Source: Microtetraspora niveoalba
GTDB taxonomy: Bacteria; Actinomycetota; Actinomycetes; Streptosporangiales; Streptosporangiaceae
Length of the DNA stretch: 64,000 bases
Assembly (NCBI RefSeq): GCF_001570405.1
Contig: NZ_BBYM01000012.1
Coordinates: 145,560-209,559 of the forward strand
Direction: 5' to 3'
The notes beneath the pieces were generated by a model, which was not told the origin of the DNA, did no database searches, and saw only the letters and a program-made list of their open reading frames with translations. The position numbers and the translations under genes were made by a program. This document shows, one piece after another, positions 8,975-19,035 of the stretch. The stretch's first letter is position 1; every line of letters begins with the position of its first letter.

Positions 8975-9008
8975 AGGAGCCCCGGGACATGTTGTGCCCG
9001 GGGCTCCT
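8975..9008 (+). other. Stem-loop between groES and groEL
   Basis: A perfect 12-base-pair stem (AGGAGCCCCGGG at 8975-8986 with its complement at 8997-9008) around a 10-base loop, with no run of T after it. It is more likely an RNA-processing or attenuation element than a complete terminator, since groEL must be read through from the groES promoter unless it has its own. The groEL start lies 23 bases beyond. Confidence 0.75.
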
Positions 9009-9031
9009 GTGCGCTCGTATAGGAGACGTGA

Positions 9032-10660
<1,629 letters not shown>

Positions 10661-10674
10661 TCCGGTGACGTGAC

Positions 10675-10699
10675 CCGGGCGAAGGCCCGGCGAACGGAC
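10675..10699 (+). repeat. 25-bp hairpin repeat, copy 1
   Basis: This repeat is identical to 10799-10823. It begins with CCGGGCGAAGGCCCGG, a perfect 6-base-pair stem with a GAAG loop, then CGAACGGAC. It resembles a short REP-type element. Confidence 0.8.
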
Positions 10700-10798
10700 C
10701 GCGTGGGGCGCGGCGGTGTCTGGACTGAGGAACGAGTGGGCTGAGGTACGAGGCCCCGAGAGACGAGGGAAGGCATCGCCTGAAGGCGCCCCGCGCAG

Positions 10799-10823
10799 CC
10801 GGGCGAAGGCCCGGCGAACGGAC
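10799..10823 (+). repeat. 25-bp hairpin repeat, copy 2
   Basis: This is the second perfect copy of the repeat at 10675-10699, offset by 124 bases and ending three bases before the groEL1 terminator stem. Confidence 0.8.
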
Positions 10824-10826
10824 AGG

Positions 10827-10864
10827 GTACGGCTCTCGCTGACGCGGGGGCCGTACTTCTTTTT
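10827..10864 (+). terminator. Intrinsic terminator of the groES-groEL1 operon
   Basis: GTACGGC at 10827-10833 pairs with GCCGTAC at 10850-10856 around a 16-base GC-rich loop, followed directly by TTCTTTTT. This is the clearest T-tailed terminator in the window. Confidence 0.8.
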
Positions 10865-11024
10865 GCGGTAAACCGAAGTGCGGGGTGGCGCGTCGTCCCT
10901 GGTCGTACATCTGACATGTAATTGCCAATTGGGCCATTCATCTGAAATATTCAAACCCTCTTGTGTTCAATCGATTACGTCTGGTTATCGACGCGTCAAT
11001 GTGACCAATCCGTAGCCGTTAACC

Positions 11025-11681
11025 ATGACGACATGCGCGATCGTGGCGGGCATCATGCCTAACGTGACCGAGGGACGCGTCGCCGACGCCGCAACTGGGG
11101 TAAGGCTTGCGACGAGATCGGATGAGTCCGACCTCAGGGAACTGACCAGCCTTGCCGTACAAGGAGATCGCACCGCGATCGAATCGCTTCTGGGGCACCT
11201 GCGCCCGATGGTGGTGCGCTATTGCCGTGCGCGACTGGGAAGGGTTTCCGGTCACTATCACATCGCCGACGACGTGGCTCAGGAAGTGTGCATCGCGGTG
11301 CTGTCCGCGCTGCCGCGTTATCGGGACATGGGGCGTCCGTTCGCGTCGTTCGTGTTCGGGATCGCGTCGCACAAGGTCGCCGACGCGCTGCGCAGCTCGG
11401 TGCGGTCCGCCGTGCCGACCCAGGACCTGCCCGACGGCCCGGACGACGGTCCCGGGCCGGAGGAGACGGTGGTGCGCTACATCGAGGCCGAGCACGCGCG
11501 GGCGCTGCTGTCGCGGCTGCCGGACAACCAGCGCGAGCTGCTGATCCTTCGGGTGGTGTCCGGGCTGTCGGCGGAGGAGACCGGGAACGTGCTGGGCATG
11601 TCGCCCGGCGCGGTGCGGGTCGCCCAGCATCGGGCGCTGACGAGGCTCAGGCAGATGGCCGATCTGGAGTCGATTGCTTGA
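11025..11681 (+). CDS. shbA: RNA polymerase sigma factor ShbA/SigD type
   Basis: A 218-residue ECF-like sigma factor with region 2 ([20 protein letters not shown] and [18 protein letters not shown], about residues 80-125) and region 4 with a helix-turn-helix ([20 protein letters not shown], about residues 185-205). Its position between groEL1 and guaB matches shbA of Streptomyces, which drives transcription of the principal sigma gene hrdB, and sigD of mycobacteria. The start is uncertain: ATG 11025 has no clear ribosome-binding site, and ATG 11055 would shorten the protein by ten residues. A 55-codon frame resembling an RsdA anti-sigma sigma-binding segment follows 52 bases after the stop. 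Confidence 0.9.
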   Translation: MTTCAIVAGIMPNVTEGRVADAATGVRLATRSDESDLRELTSLAVQGDRTAIESLLGHLRPMVVRYCRARLGRVSGHYHIADDVAQEVCIAVLSALPRYRDMGRPFASFVFGIASHKVADALRSSVRSAVPTQDLPDGPDDGPGPEETVVRYIEAEHARALLSRLPDNQRELLILRVVSGLSAEETGNVLGMSPGAVRVAQHRALTRLRQMADLESIA

Positions 11682-11733
11682 TCAACGCCGTCCTCGTGCA
11701 CCGGGCTAGCCGGGGGCGTGCGACGATGCAGCA

Positions 11734-11901
11734 GTGGATGCGGATGTTGCGCGGACCGACGCCGTTCTGGACGCGCTGGCCCGGCGGGAGGCCGTCTTCG
11801 AGCTGGAGGCCGGAGATGTCGCCGTGCGCCTGCTCGGCGCGCTGATCGCCGATGTGGACGGTCACCGGCTCTCTTCTGTGTCGATCACGCCGTCGACGTA
11901 G
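11734..11901 (+). CDS. Small RsdA-like anti-sigma peptide, probably truncated
   Basis: A 55-residue frame starting at GTG 11734 and ending at TAG 11899-11901. The segment VARTDAVLDALARREAVF followed by DVAVRLLGALIADVDG strongly resembles, from memory, the N-terminal sigma-D-binding region of RsdA anti-sigma factors, which are encoded just after sigD in mycobacteria. Third-position GC is about 80 percent, consistent with coding. The transmembrane segment and outer domain of RsdA are missing: the frame stops shortly after the motif, overlapping the 3' end of the convergent DUF5319 gene by 40 bases. It may be a soluble mini anti-sigma factor or a decayed remnant. No good ribosome-binding site is visible. 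Confidence 0.55.
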   Translation: MDADVARTDAVLDALARREAVFELEAGDVAVRLLGALIADVDGHRLSSVSITPST

Positions 11902-12242
11902 CCTCGGGCGTACTCCCAGCTCACGTAGTCGCTGGGGTCGGGTTGGAAGGCGGGCTCGTGGACCTGGGGGCGGCCGTTGTCGATCATCTGTCGCAGGTTG
12001 CCCCGGAGCAGGTCCCAGCTGAAGTAGTGCTGCTCGCCGCACTCGGGGCAGTCGAGGACGAGGCCGAGCACGCCCTGAGGTTCGAGCAGGGAGCGGAACA
12101 CCTCGACGTCGGCGAGGTCGGTGAGGGCCTCGTCGCGCTCGGCGAGGGTCAGTGGCTCCTGATCGTCGGGCTCGCCCAGCTCGGCCGAGGGGTCGTTCGG
12201 GTCGTCCGCGAAGGGGTCGCGGGGGACGTCTTCCAGCACCAT
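11862..12242 (-). CDS. DUF5319 family protein
   Basis: A 126-residue acidic protein of the actinobacterial DUF5319 family, function unknown. An acidic, Asp/Pro-rich N-terminus precedes a compact domain with LDCPECGEQHYFSWDLLRGN, whose CxxC pair with a nearby histidine may bind a metal ion, and a conserved-looking C-terminal YVSWEYARGYVDGVID. There is no signal or membrane segment. It is convergent with shbA and the small RsdA-like frame; the association of this family with the sigma-D/shbA locus recurs in actinobacteria (recalled), hinting at a link to the sigma-factor system. Confidence 0.85.
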   Translation of the reverse strand: MVLEDVPRDPFADDPNDPSAELGEPDDQEPLTLAERDEALTDLADVEVFRSLLEPQGVLGLVLDCPECGEQHYFSWDLLRGNLRQMIDNGRPQVHEPAFQPDPSDYVSWEYARGYVDGVIDTEESR

Positions 12243-12372
12243 CCCACCTTATGACCCACCCCGCCCCCGCGAGCGGAAGTGGGCACACTCGGGACGGTCC
12301 ACGTGTTTTGACCGGCTCGTACGGAACCGGCCGTGGAAGGGCCCGTGCGGGACCGGGCGGCCGGGCGCCGGG

Positions 12373-13365
12373 TCAGAGCCAGGACCGGCGGCTGGCCTCC
12401 ACACCGGCCTGGAAGCGCGAGTTCGCGCCCAGCTCGGCGATCGCCTGCGCGAATCTCGCGCGCACCGTGCGTACGGAGAGGCCGAGGTGCCGGGCGATGG
12501 ACTCGTCGGAGAGCCCCTGGGCGGCGAGCCGGAGCACCTGGATGGCGCCTCCGGGACGCGCGACGGGCACCGCCCTGCCCCACAACTCGCCGAACAGGGC
12601 GCGGAGCGCGCCGACGACGACGGGCGACCGCACCAGGGAGCAGTTGTAGGCGTGTTCGGAAGGCGAGGCGCCCCACTGGACGGGCAGTCCGGCCGCGTCG
12701 GCCCCGAGCGCGAAGAACCAGCTCGGCACCTGGTCGAGGGAGCGCACCTCGGCCCCGGCCCTGTTGAGCAGCCCGGCGGTCTCGCGGAAGGAGGGGACGC
12801 CGAGCGCGGACACCGGAACGAGCAGGCGCGACGTGAGATCGCCCTCCTTGATCGCGCGGATCCACATGTCCGCGTGCTTCTCGAAGAAGTCGCCGGTCGT
12901 GCGCCGGTCGGGGAGCGCGGCGACCAGCTCGGCGCGGGGAGCCTGCCCGGCCAGCCCGATGACCGCCTCGTACAGCTCGTCGGCGCCCGTCAGGGACCGG
13001 ACGCTCAGCTCGCCCCTGCGGTAGTCGCGCCCGGAGTCGTAGTGCTGGGCCAGGTCGCCGACGGCGGCGAGCATCTCGTCGATCTGGCGGCTCTGCAGGG
13101 CCAGCAGGGAGAGCCGCTCGGCGACCAGCCGGCCGACCGGCCCCGCGGGATGGCGGGCCAGGTACTCCCCGGCGGCCTCGTCGACGGCTCCGAGCCGGAT
13201 GAGCGTCGCCAGGAGGCCGGCGACCCGGTCCGCGGGCTCGTCCACCGCCTGGGCGACCTCGTCGAGCGTGGCACGGTGCAGTCGCAGCACCGTGGTGTAC
13301 ACGGCGGTCTCCGCCTCGCCGAGACCGAGGGCCTGGAGAGGGTCGGCGTTTCGCGTCGTGTTCAT
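12373..13365 (-). CDS. TrmB/LuxR-type transcriptional regulator
   Basis: A 330-residue DNA-binding protein. The N-terminus (LGLGEAETAVYTTVLRLHRA, about residues 13-32) looks like a TrmB-type winged helix, the middle is a sensor region with a phospholipase-D-like fold feel (ELVAALPDRRTTGDFFEKHADM), and the C-terminus is a LuxR-type helix-turn-helix (AQGLSDESIARHLGLSVRTV, about residues 285-305). This mixed architecture is frequent in Streptomyces-like regulators. No partner gene is obvious: it is divergent from guaB with 459 bases between them. Ligand and targets are unknown. Confidence 0.83.
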   Translation of the reverse strand: MNTTRNADPLQALGLGEAETAVYTTVLRLHRATLDEVAQAVDEPADRVAGLLATLIRLGAVDEAAGEYLARHPAGPVGRLVAERLSLLALQSRQIDEMLAAVGDLAQHYDSGRDYRRGELSVRSLTGADELYEAVIGLAGQAPRAELVAALPDRRTTGDFFEKHADMWIRAIKEGDLTSRLLVPVSALGVPSFRETAGLLNRAGAEVRSLDQVPSWFFALGADAAGLPVQWGASPSEHAYNCSLVRSPVVVGALRALFGELWGRAVPVARPGGAIQVLRLAAQGLSDESIARHLGLSVRTVRARFAQAIAELGANSRFQAGVEASRRSWL

Positions 13366-13640
13366 GGCTCGCTCCGCGCGCTCGGGTCGCCAGCGCGGCG
13401 GGCCACGCGGGAACGTCTCCCGGCCGCGCCGCCTGGCGAGGATATCCCCGCGCCCCCGGCCTGTCCGGAGGTTCCGTCATTCCGCGGAACGCATGTGCAG
13501 CTTTGTGCAGTTGCAGGGTGAGACATTGCATATCAACGGAGTGTGACGCAGTCTTAACACAGCGTCGGCAAGTTACCGCGATCCGGCGCCACCGGGCGCG
13601 GAGGGGGGCTCGGGTCGCGGGATCGCGATTGTCGCCGATG

Positions 13641-13677
13641 GTGGGGGGACCGGTCAGCCGGTCCCCCCACTTCTTTG
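13641..13677 (+). terminator. Strong orphan stem-loop terminator
   Basis: A perfect 13-base-pair stem (13641-13653 with 13658-13670) closes on a four-base TCAG loop and is followed by TTCTTTG. It reads as an intrinsic terminator on the plus strand, about 60 bases before the guaB promoter. It could insulate guaB or end a small RNA. Confidence 0.65.
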
Positions 13678-13732
13678 TGCCCGCGTTTCTGTCGGGGGGA
13701 GGTGGGCCCCCCTCTTCCGTGAGGCGAGGGGG

Positions 13733-15306
<1,574 letters not shown>

Positions 15307-15400
15307 GTTCTGTCACGGACGGCGGACCACTGCGACGCCGGTACGGCTGCCGCCGCTCGGCGGGAGCCGTACAGGTATGGATCGGAAAGAGTAGGACGAT

Positions 15401-16519
15401 ATGACTCAGGTGGAGATCGGGCGCGGCAAGAGCGGGCGGCGCGCGTACGCGTTGGACGAGATCGGCATCGTGCCGTCCCGGCGCACCCGCGACCCCGAGG
15501 AGGTCTCGATCTCCTGGCAGATCGACGCCTACCGGTTCGACCTGCCCATGGTGGTCAGCCCCATGGACAGCGTCGTGTCCCCGCGGACGGCGATCGAGAT
15601 CGGGCGGCTGGGCGGCCTCGCCGTACTGGACCTCGAAGGGCTGTGGACGCGCTACGAGGACCCGACGCCGCTGCTCGAAGAGGTCGCGACCCTCGACAGC
15701 GACGCCGCGACCCGGCGGCTGCAGGAGATCTACACGGCGCCGATCGACGACGAGCTGATCGGCCGGCGGATCGAGGAGATCCGCGCGGCCGGCGTCACCA
15801 CGGCGGTGCGGCTGTCCCCGCAGAAGACGGCGCGGCACCACAAGGCCGTCATCGACGCCGGTGTGGACATCTTCGTCATCCGGGGCACGACGGTCTCGGC
15901 CGAGCACGTCTCGGGCCGGGCGGAGCCGCTGAACCTCAAGCAGTTCATCTACGAGCTGGACGTCCCGGTGATCGTGGGCGGCTGCGCCACCTACACCGCC
16001 GCGCTGCACCTCATGCGGACCGGCGCGGCGGGCGTGCTGGTCGGCTTCGGCGGCGGCGCGTCGCACACCACCCGCAACGTCCTCGGCGTGGTCGTGCCGA
16101 TGGCCACCGCGATCTCGGACGTGGCCGCGGCGCGCCGCGACTACATGGACGAGTCGGGTGGACGTTACGTCCACGTCATCGCCGACGGCGGCATGGGCGG
16201 CTCCGGTGACATCGCCAAGGCCATCGCCTGCGGCGCCGACGCGGTCATGGTGGGCTCGCCGCTCGCCCGCGCCGCCGAGGCGCCGGGCCGGGGCTTCCAC
16301 TGGGGCTCCGAGGCGCACCACCCCGAGCTGCCGCGCGGCAAGCGCGTCGAGTTCGGCACGATCGGGACGCTGCAGCAGATCCTGCACGGGCCCTCGTCGC
16401 TCGCCGACGGCTCCATGAACCTCATGGGCGCGCTGCGTCGGACGATGGCGACCGCGGGCTACTCCGACCTGAAGGAGTTCCAGCGGGTCGAGGTCGTCGT
16501 CGCCCCGCCCCAGCGCTGA
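15401..16519 (+). CDS. guaB3: GuaB3-family IMP dehydrogenase-related protein
   Basis: A 372-residue IMPDH/GMP-reductase barrel protein without CBS domains. It has barrel segments such as PMVVSPMDSVVSPRTA, GGLAVLDLEGLWTRYEDP, VPVIVGGCATYTAALHLM and VIADGGMGGSGDIAKAIACG. At the place of the catalytic GSxCTT loop I see FVIRGTTVSAEHV, with no cysteine, so ordinary IMP oxidation is doubtful by inspection. The gene follows guaB in most actinomycetes. A GTAGGA site precedes the ATG. Its function is not settled in this phylum; a regulatory or alternative purine role is possible. Confidence 0.9.
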   Translation: MTQVEIGRGKSGRRAYALDEIGIVPSRRTRDPEEVSISWQIDAYRFDLPMVVSPMDSVVSPRTAIEIGRLGGLAVLDLEGLWTRYEDPTPLLEEVATLDSDAATRRLQEIYTAPIDDELIGRRIEEIRAAGVTTAVRLSPQKTARHHKAVIDAGVDIFVIRGTTVSAEHVSGRAEPLNLKQFIYELDVPVIVGGCATYTAALHLMRTGAAGVLVGFGGGASHTTRNVLGVVVPMATAISDVAAARRDYMDESGGRYVHVIADGGMGGSGDIAKAIACGADAVMVGSPLARAAEAPGRGFHWGSEAHHPELPRGKRVEFGTIGTLQQILHGPSSLADGSMNLMGALRRTMATAGYSDLKEFQRVEVVVAPPQR

Positions 16520-16551
16520 CACACCGCCGGGCACTCCGGCATCCGGACGGA

Positions 16552-16586
16552 ACGCGGGCCCCTCGCCTCGGGTGAGGGGCCCGCGT
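16552..16586 (+). terminator. Stem-loop terminator after guaB3
   Basis: A perfect 13-base-pair GC-rich stem (16552-16564 with 16574-16586) around a nine-base loop, 32 bases after the guaB3 stop and without a T run. It lies between convergent guaB3 and nagA and may serve both directions. Confidence 0.65.
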
Positions 16587-16595
16587 GGTGTCTCC

Positions 16596-16671
16596 GGCCC
16601 GCGCCGGTCTCCGCGGCCCGCGCCGGTCTCCGCGGCCCGCGCCGGTCTCCGCGGCCCGCGCCGGTCTCCGC
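16596..16671 (+). repeat. Four tandem 19-bp repeats
   Basis: Four perfect tandem copies of GGCCCGCGCCGGTCTCCGC, directly after the guaB3 terminator stem and before the nagA stop. Nineteen is not a multiple of three and the array is non-coding; it is a candidate variable-number locus. Confidence 0.9.
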
Positions 16672-16699
16672 GGCGCGCGTCGCGGGCGGGCGGGTCAGA

Positions 16700-17842
16700 T
16701 CACGCGGCGGCCGGGCGGCGGACCCAGGCGCCGCGGCGCATCACGCCGTCGACCTCCAGGGTGTCGCCGAGCACCACCAGGTCGGCGTACTTCCCGACCG
16801 TGATCGAGCCGATCTCGTGGTCGAGGCCGAGCACGCGCGCGGGGGTGAGGGACGCCATCCTCGCCACCTCGACCGGTGGGACGCCCACCTGCTCGACCGT
16901 CCGCTTGAACGCGACGTCCATCGTGAGCGTGCTGCCCGCGATGGAGCCGCCGTCGGCGATGCGCGCCACCCCGTCCTTCACTTCCACGGTCATCGGGCCC
17001 AGGGGGTAACGCCCGTCGCCCATCCCGGCCGCCGCCATCGCGTCGGTGATCAGCGCCGTACGGCCGGGGCCCGCCACCCGCATCGCCAGCCCGAGCATCG
17101 CCGAGTGGACGTGGACGCCGTCGTTGACGAGCTCCACCGTGACCCGGTCGTCCTGGAGCAGGGCGGCGATCGGGCCGGGATTGCGGTGGCCGAGCTGCGG
17201 CATCGCGTTGTAGAGGTGGGTCGCCACACCGGCGCCCGCCTCGATGCCCGCGATCGTCTGGTCGTACGTGGCCTCGCTGTGGCCGAGGGCGGCGATCACG
17301 CCCTCGGCGACGGCGTCCCTGATCACGTCGAGCGCGCCGGGCAGCTCCGGGGCGATCGTCAACATCCGGACCCGGCCCCGGCCCGCCTTGACGAGCTGCC
17401 GGAACTCCTCGCGCGACGGGTCGCGCAGCAGCGCGGGGTCGTGCGCGCCGCACCTGCTCCGTGCGATGTACGGACCTTCGAAGTGGATGCCCGCGAGGAG
17501 ACCCTGCTCGCAGAGGTCGGCCAGGGCGGACGCCGCGCGGGCGATCCGGTCCGGCGTGGCGGTGACCAGGCTGGCGACCAGCGTGGTGGTCCCCCTGCTC
17601 AGGTGGAACGCCGCGACCTCGGCGGCGGTGTCCGGGTCGCCGTCGGGGAACGAGCCGCCGGCCCCGCCGTGGCTGTGGATGTCGACGAAGCCGGGGACGA
17701 CCAGCCGGCCGCCCAGGCTGTGGCCGTTCCCCGGCGCGGGGCCGTGCCCGATGTGGGTGATGCGTCCGTCCTCGATGGTGAGCCAGCCGTCGTGCTCGCC
17801 GTCGAGTGTGACGACGCGGGCGTCGGAAAGGGTGATGCTCAC
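16700..17842 (-). CDS. nagA: N-acetylglucosamine-6-phosphate deacetylase
   Basis: A 380-residue amidohydrolase removing acetate from GlcNAc-6-P to give GlcN-6-P, in amino-sugar catabolism and wall recycling. Marks in order: GFVDIHSHGGAGGSF (metal-site region of the barrel), HFEGPYIARSRCGAHDP (metal-binding Glu), ALGHSEATYDQ, THLYNAMPQ, VNDGVHVHSAM and LITDAMAAAG (catalytic Asp). The GTG at 17842 gives a family-length protein and has GAGGAGG upstream. It follows the SIS-domain gene on the same strand with an 86-base gap, so the two likely work together on GlcNAc. Confidence 0.94.
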   Translation of the reverse strand: MSITLSDARVVTLDGEHDGWLTIEDGRITHIGHGPAPGNGHSLGGRLVVPGFVDIHSHGGAGGSFPDGDPDTAAEVAAFHLSRGTTTLVASLVTATPDRIARAASALADLCEQGLLAGIHFEGPYIARSRCGAHDPALLRDPSREEFRQLVKAGRGRVRMLTIAPELPGALDVIRDAVAEGVIAALGHSEATYDQTIAGIEAGAGVATHLYNAMPQLGHRNPGPIAALLQDDRVTVELVNDGVHVHSAMLGLAMRVAGPGRTALITDAMAAAGMGDGRYPLGPMTVEVKDGVARIADGGSIAGSTLTMDVAFKRTVEQVGVPPVEVARMASLTPARVLGLDHEIGSITVGKYADLVVLGDTLEVDGVMRRGAWVRRPAAA

Positions 17843-17928
17843 GCCGTCCTCCTCGCCCGCGACGGTCGCGGTGATCGGTTCCCGGAGTCCTCGTTCATGG
17901 GTCCATCCTGCCGCGACCGGACGGAGGG

Positions 17929-18810
17929 TCACGCCTCCAGGATCACCGAACGGGTGAGGTGCAACGGCTCGTCCGGGTCGAGGCCGCGGGCCCTGGCGCG
18001 CTCGACCGCGACACGCTGGATCTTCACCAGCTCGGCCATGGCGTCCCTGCCGCCGGCCAGGAAGGAGCCGCCGGTGGCCGCGACCTGCTCCGCCAGGCCC
18101 GGGGGGACGTCCTGTCCGAGCATCCACGTGATCCGGCCCGGACCGGCGATGCTGATCGGCCCGTGGCGGTACTCCATCGCCGGGTAGCTCTCGGTCCACG
18201 ACCGCGCGGCCTCGCGCATCTTCAGCGCGGCCTCGGTGGCCAGGCCGCAGGTCCAGCCGCGGCCGAGGAACGTGAACTGCTCGGCCTCGACCAGCTCGGG
18301 GGAGACCGGCTCGGCGACGGCCTCCTCGGCGTCGGTGATGGCCTTGGTGAGGTCCTCGCCGAGGTGGGCGCGCAGCAGGGCGAGCTGCGTGGTGGCGAAC
18401 CGGGTCTGCACGACCGAGCGCTCATCGGCGAAGTCCAGCACCACCACGTCCCCGGCGAGCGACATGACCGGTGTCGCGGGGTCGGCGGTGATCGCGCTCG
18501 TCGCCGTGCCGGTGGCGCGGAGCAGGTCGAGCACCTCGGTGGTGGTGCCGGAGCGGGTCAGGGCGAGGATCCGGTCGTAGCGGCGGCCGGAGGGCATCTC
18601 CGAGGCGGCGAACGCGTCGGTCTCGCCGTGGCCGGCCCGCTCCCGCAGGTCGGCGTACGCCTGGGCGACGAACCACGAGGTGCCGCATCCGACGACGGCC
18701 ACCCGCTCGCCCTCGCGGGGCAGCGCCGTACCGGCCTCGGAGGCGAGCTCCACCGCCCTGCGCCAACAGGCCGGTTGCGATGCGATCTCCACCTCGGTGT
18801 GACTGGTCAA
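17929..18810 (-). CDS. SIS-domain sugar-phosphate isomerase
   Basis: A 293-residue protein with two SIS domains and no glutaminase domain, of the GlmS-isomerase/AgaS type. Visible marks are VVGCGTSWFVAQAYADL (first SIS), LTRSGTTTEVLDLLRATG (the SGxT sugar-phosphate loop) and FLGRGWTCGLATEAALKMRE (second SIS). Coupled to nagA, it most likely deaminates or isomerises GlcN-6-P, an NagB-II-like role, although tagatose-6-phosphate isomerase activity cannot be excluded. The start is TTG 18810 with AAGGAG about six bases before it. Its promoter region contains an operator-like dyad around a TATAGA box and a 52-bp palindrome further upstream. Confidence 0.88.
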   Translation of the reverse strand: MTSHTEVEIASQPACWRRAVELASEAGTALPREGERVAVVGCGTSWFVAQAYADLRERAGHGETDAFAASEMPSGRRYDRILALTRSGTTTEVLDLLRATGTATSAITADPATPVMSLAGDVVVLDFADERSVVQTRFATTQLALLRAHLGEDLTKAITDAEEAVAEPVSPELVEAEQFTFLGRGWTCGLATEAALKMREAARSWTESYPAMEYRHGPISIAGPGRITWMLGQDVPPGLAEQVAATGGSFLAGGRDAMAELVKIQRVAVERARARGLDPDEPLHLTRSVILEA

Positions 18811-18829
18811 AGCAGGCTCCTTCTGTTCA

Positions 18830-18853
18830 TTTCTGCATCATCTATAGCAGAAA
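18830..18853. promoter_or_regulatory. Operator-like dyad around the isomerase -10 box
   Basis: TTTCTGC (18830-18836) and GCAGAAA (18847-18853) form a 7-base-pair inverted repeat. On the minus strand a -10-like TATAGA lies in the spacer (18841-18846), about 30 bases before the isomerase start, so a bound protein would cover the promoter. Confidence 0.6.
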
Positions 18854-18884
18854 CGCGCATCTTTGTGCATACCCTGTTTATGGC

Positions 18885-18936
18885 CTCGCTTCGCTCGGCG
18901 GGCTCGGGGCGCCCCGAGCCCGCCGAGCGAAGCGAG
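18885..18936. repeat. 52-bp perfect palindrome
   Basis: Two 26-base arms are perfect inverted copies with no loop, centred at 18910/18911; TGGC and GCCA extend the symmetry after one unpaired base. It can form a cruciform or, once transcribed, a very stable hairpin. It sits between the divergent SIS-domain gene and glpD, an unusual place for a terminator-like structure. A short related segment (CAGCGAGCGCCAT) follows on the right. Confidence 0.9.
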
Positions 18937-19035
18937 CGCCATCAACGCAGCGAGCGCCATAGGCGCAGTTTGACCGGACAAAACGGGGTAGAACACCCAT
19001 AACGCAAGGCACTGCCGTACCTGACAGGGAGCTCT

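Larger units (their letters stand above)
10661..11024. other. Intergenic region after groEL1
   Basis: This 364-base stretch holds no convincing gene. Its left part contains two copies of a 25-base hairpin repeat and a terminator, described separately. The right part (about 10865-11024) is unusually AT-rich for this genome, with a CCAATTGG palindrome at 10925-10932 and two copies of CATCTGA, and is probably the control region of the sigma-factor gene. Confidence 0.6.

Noticed and set aside
16596..16671. Tandem repeats as a possible CRISPR array
   Set aside because: Units are contiguous without unique spacers, and no cas genes are present in the window.
18802..18810. ACTGGTC half of a DasR (dre) site at the isomerase start
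   Set aside because: Only one half is present and it lies within the start of the coding sequence; the second half is missing.
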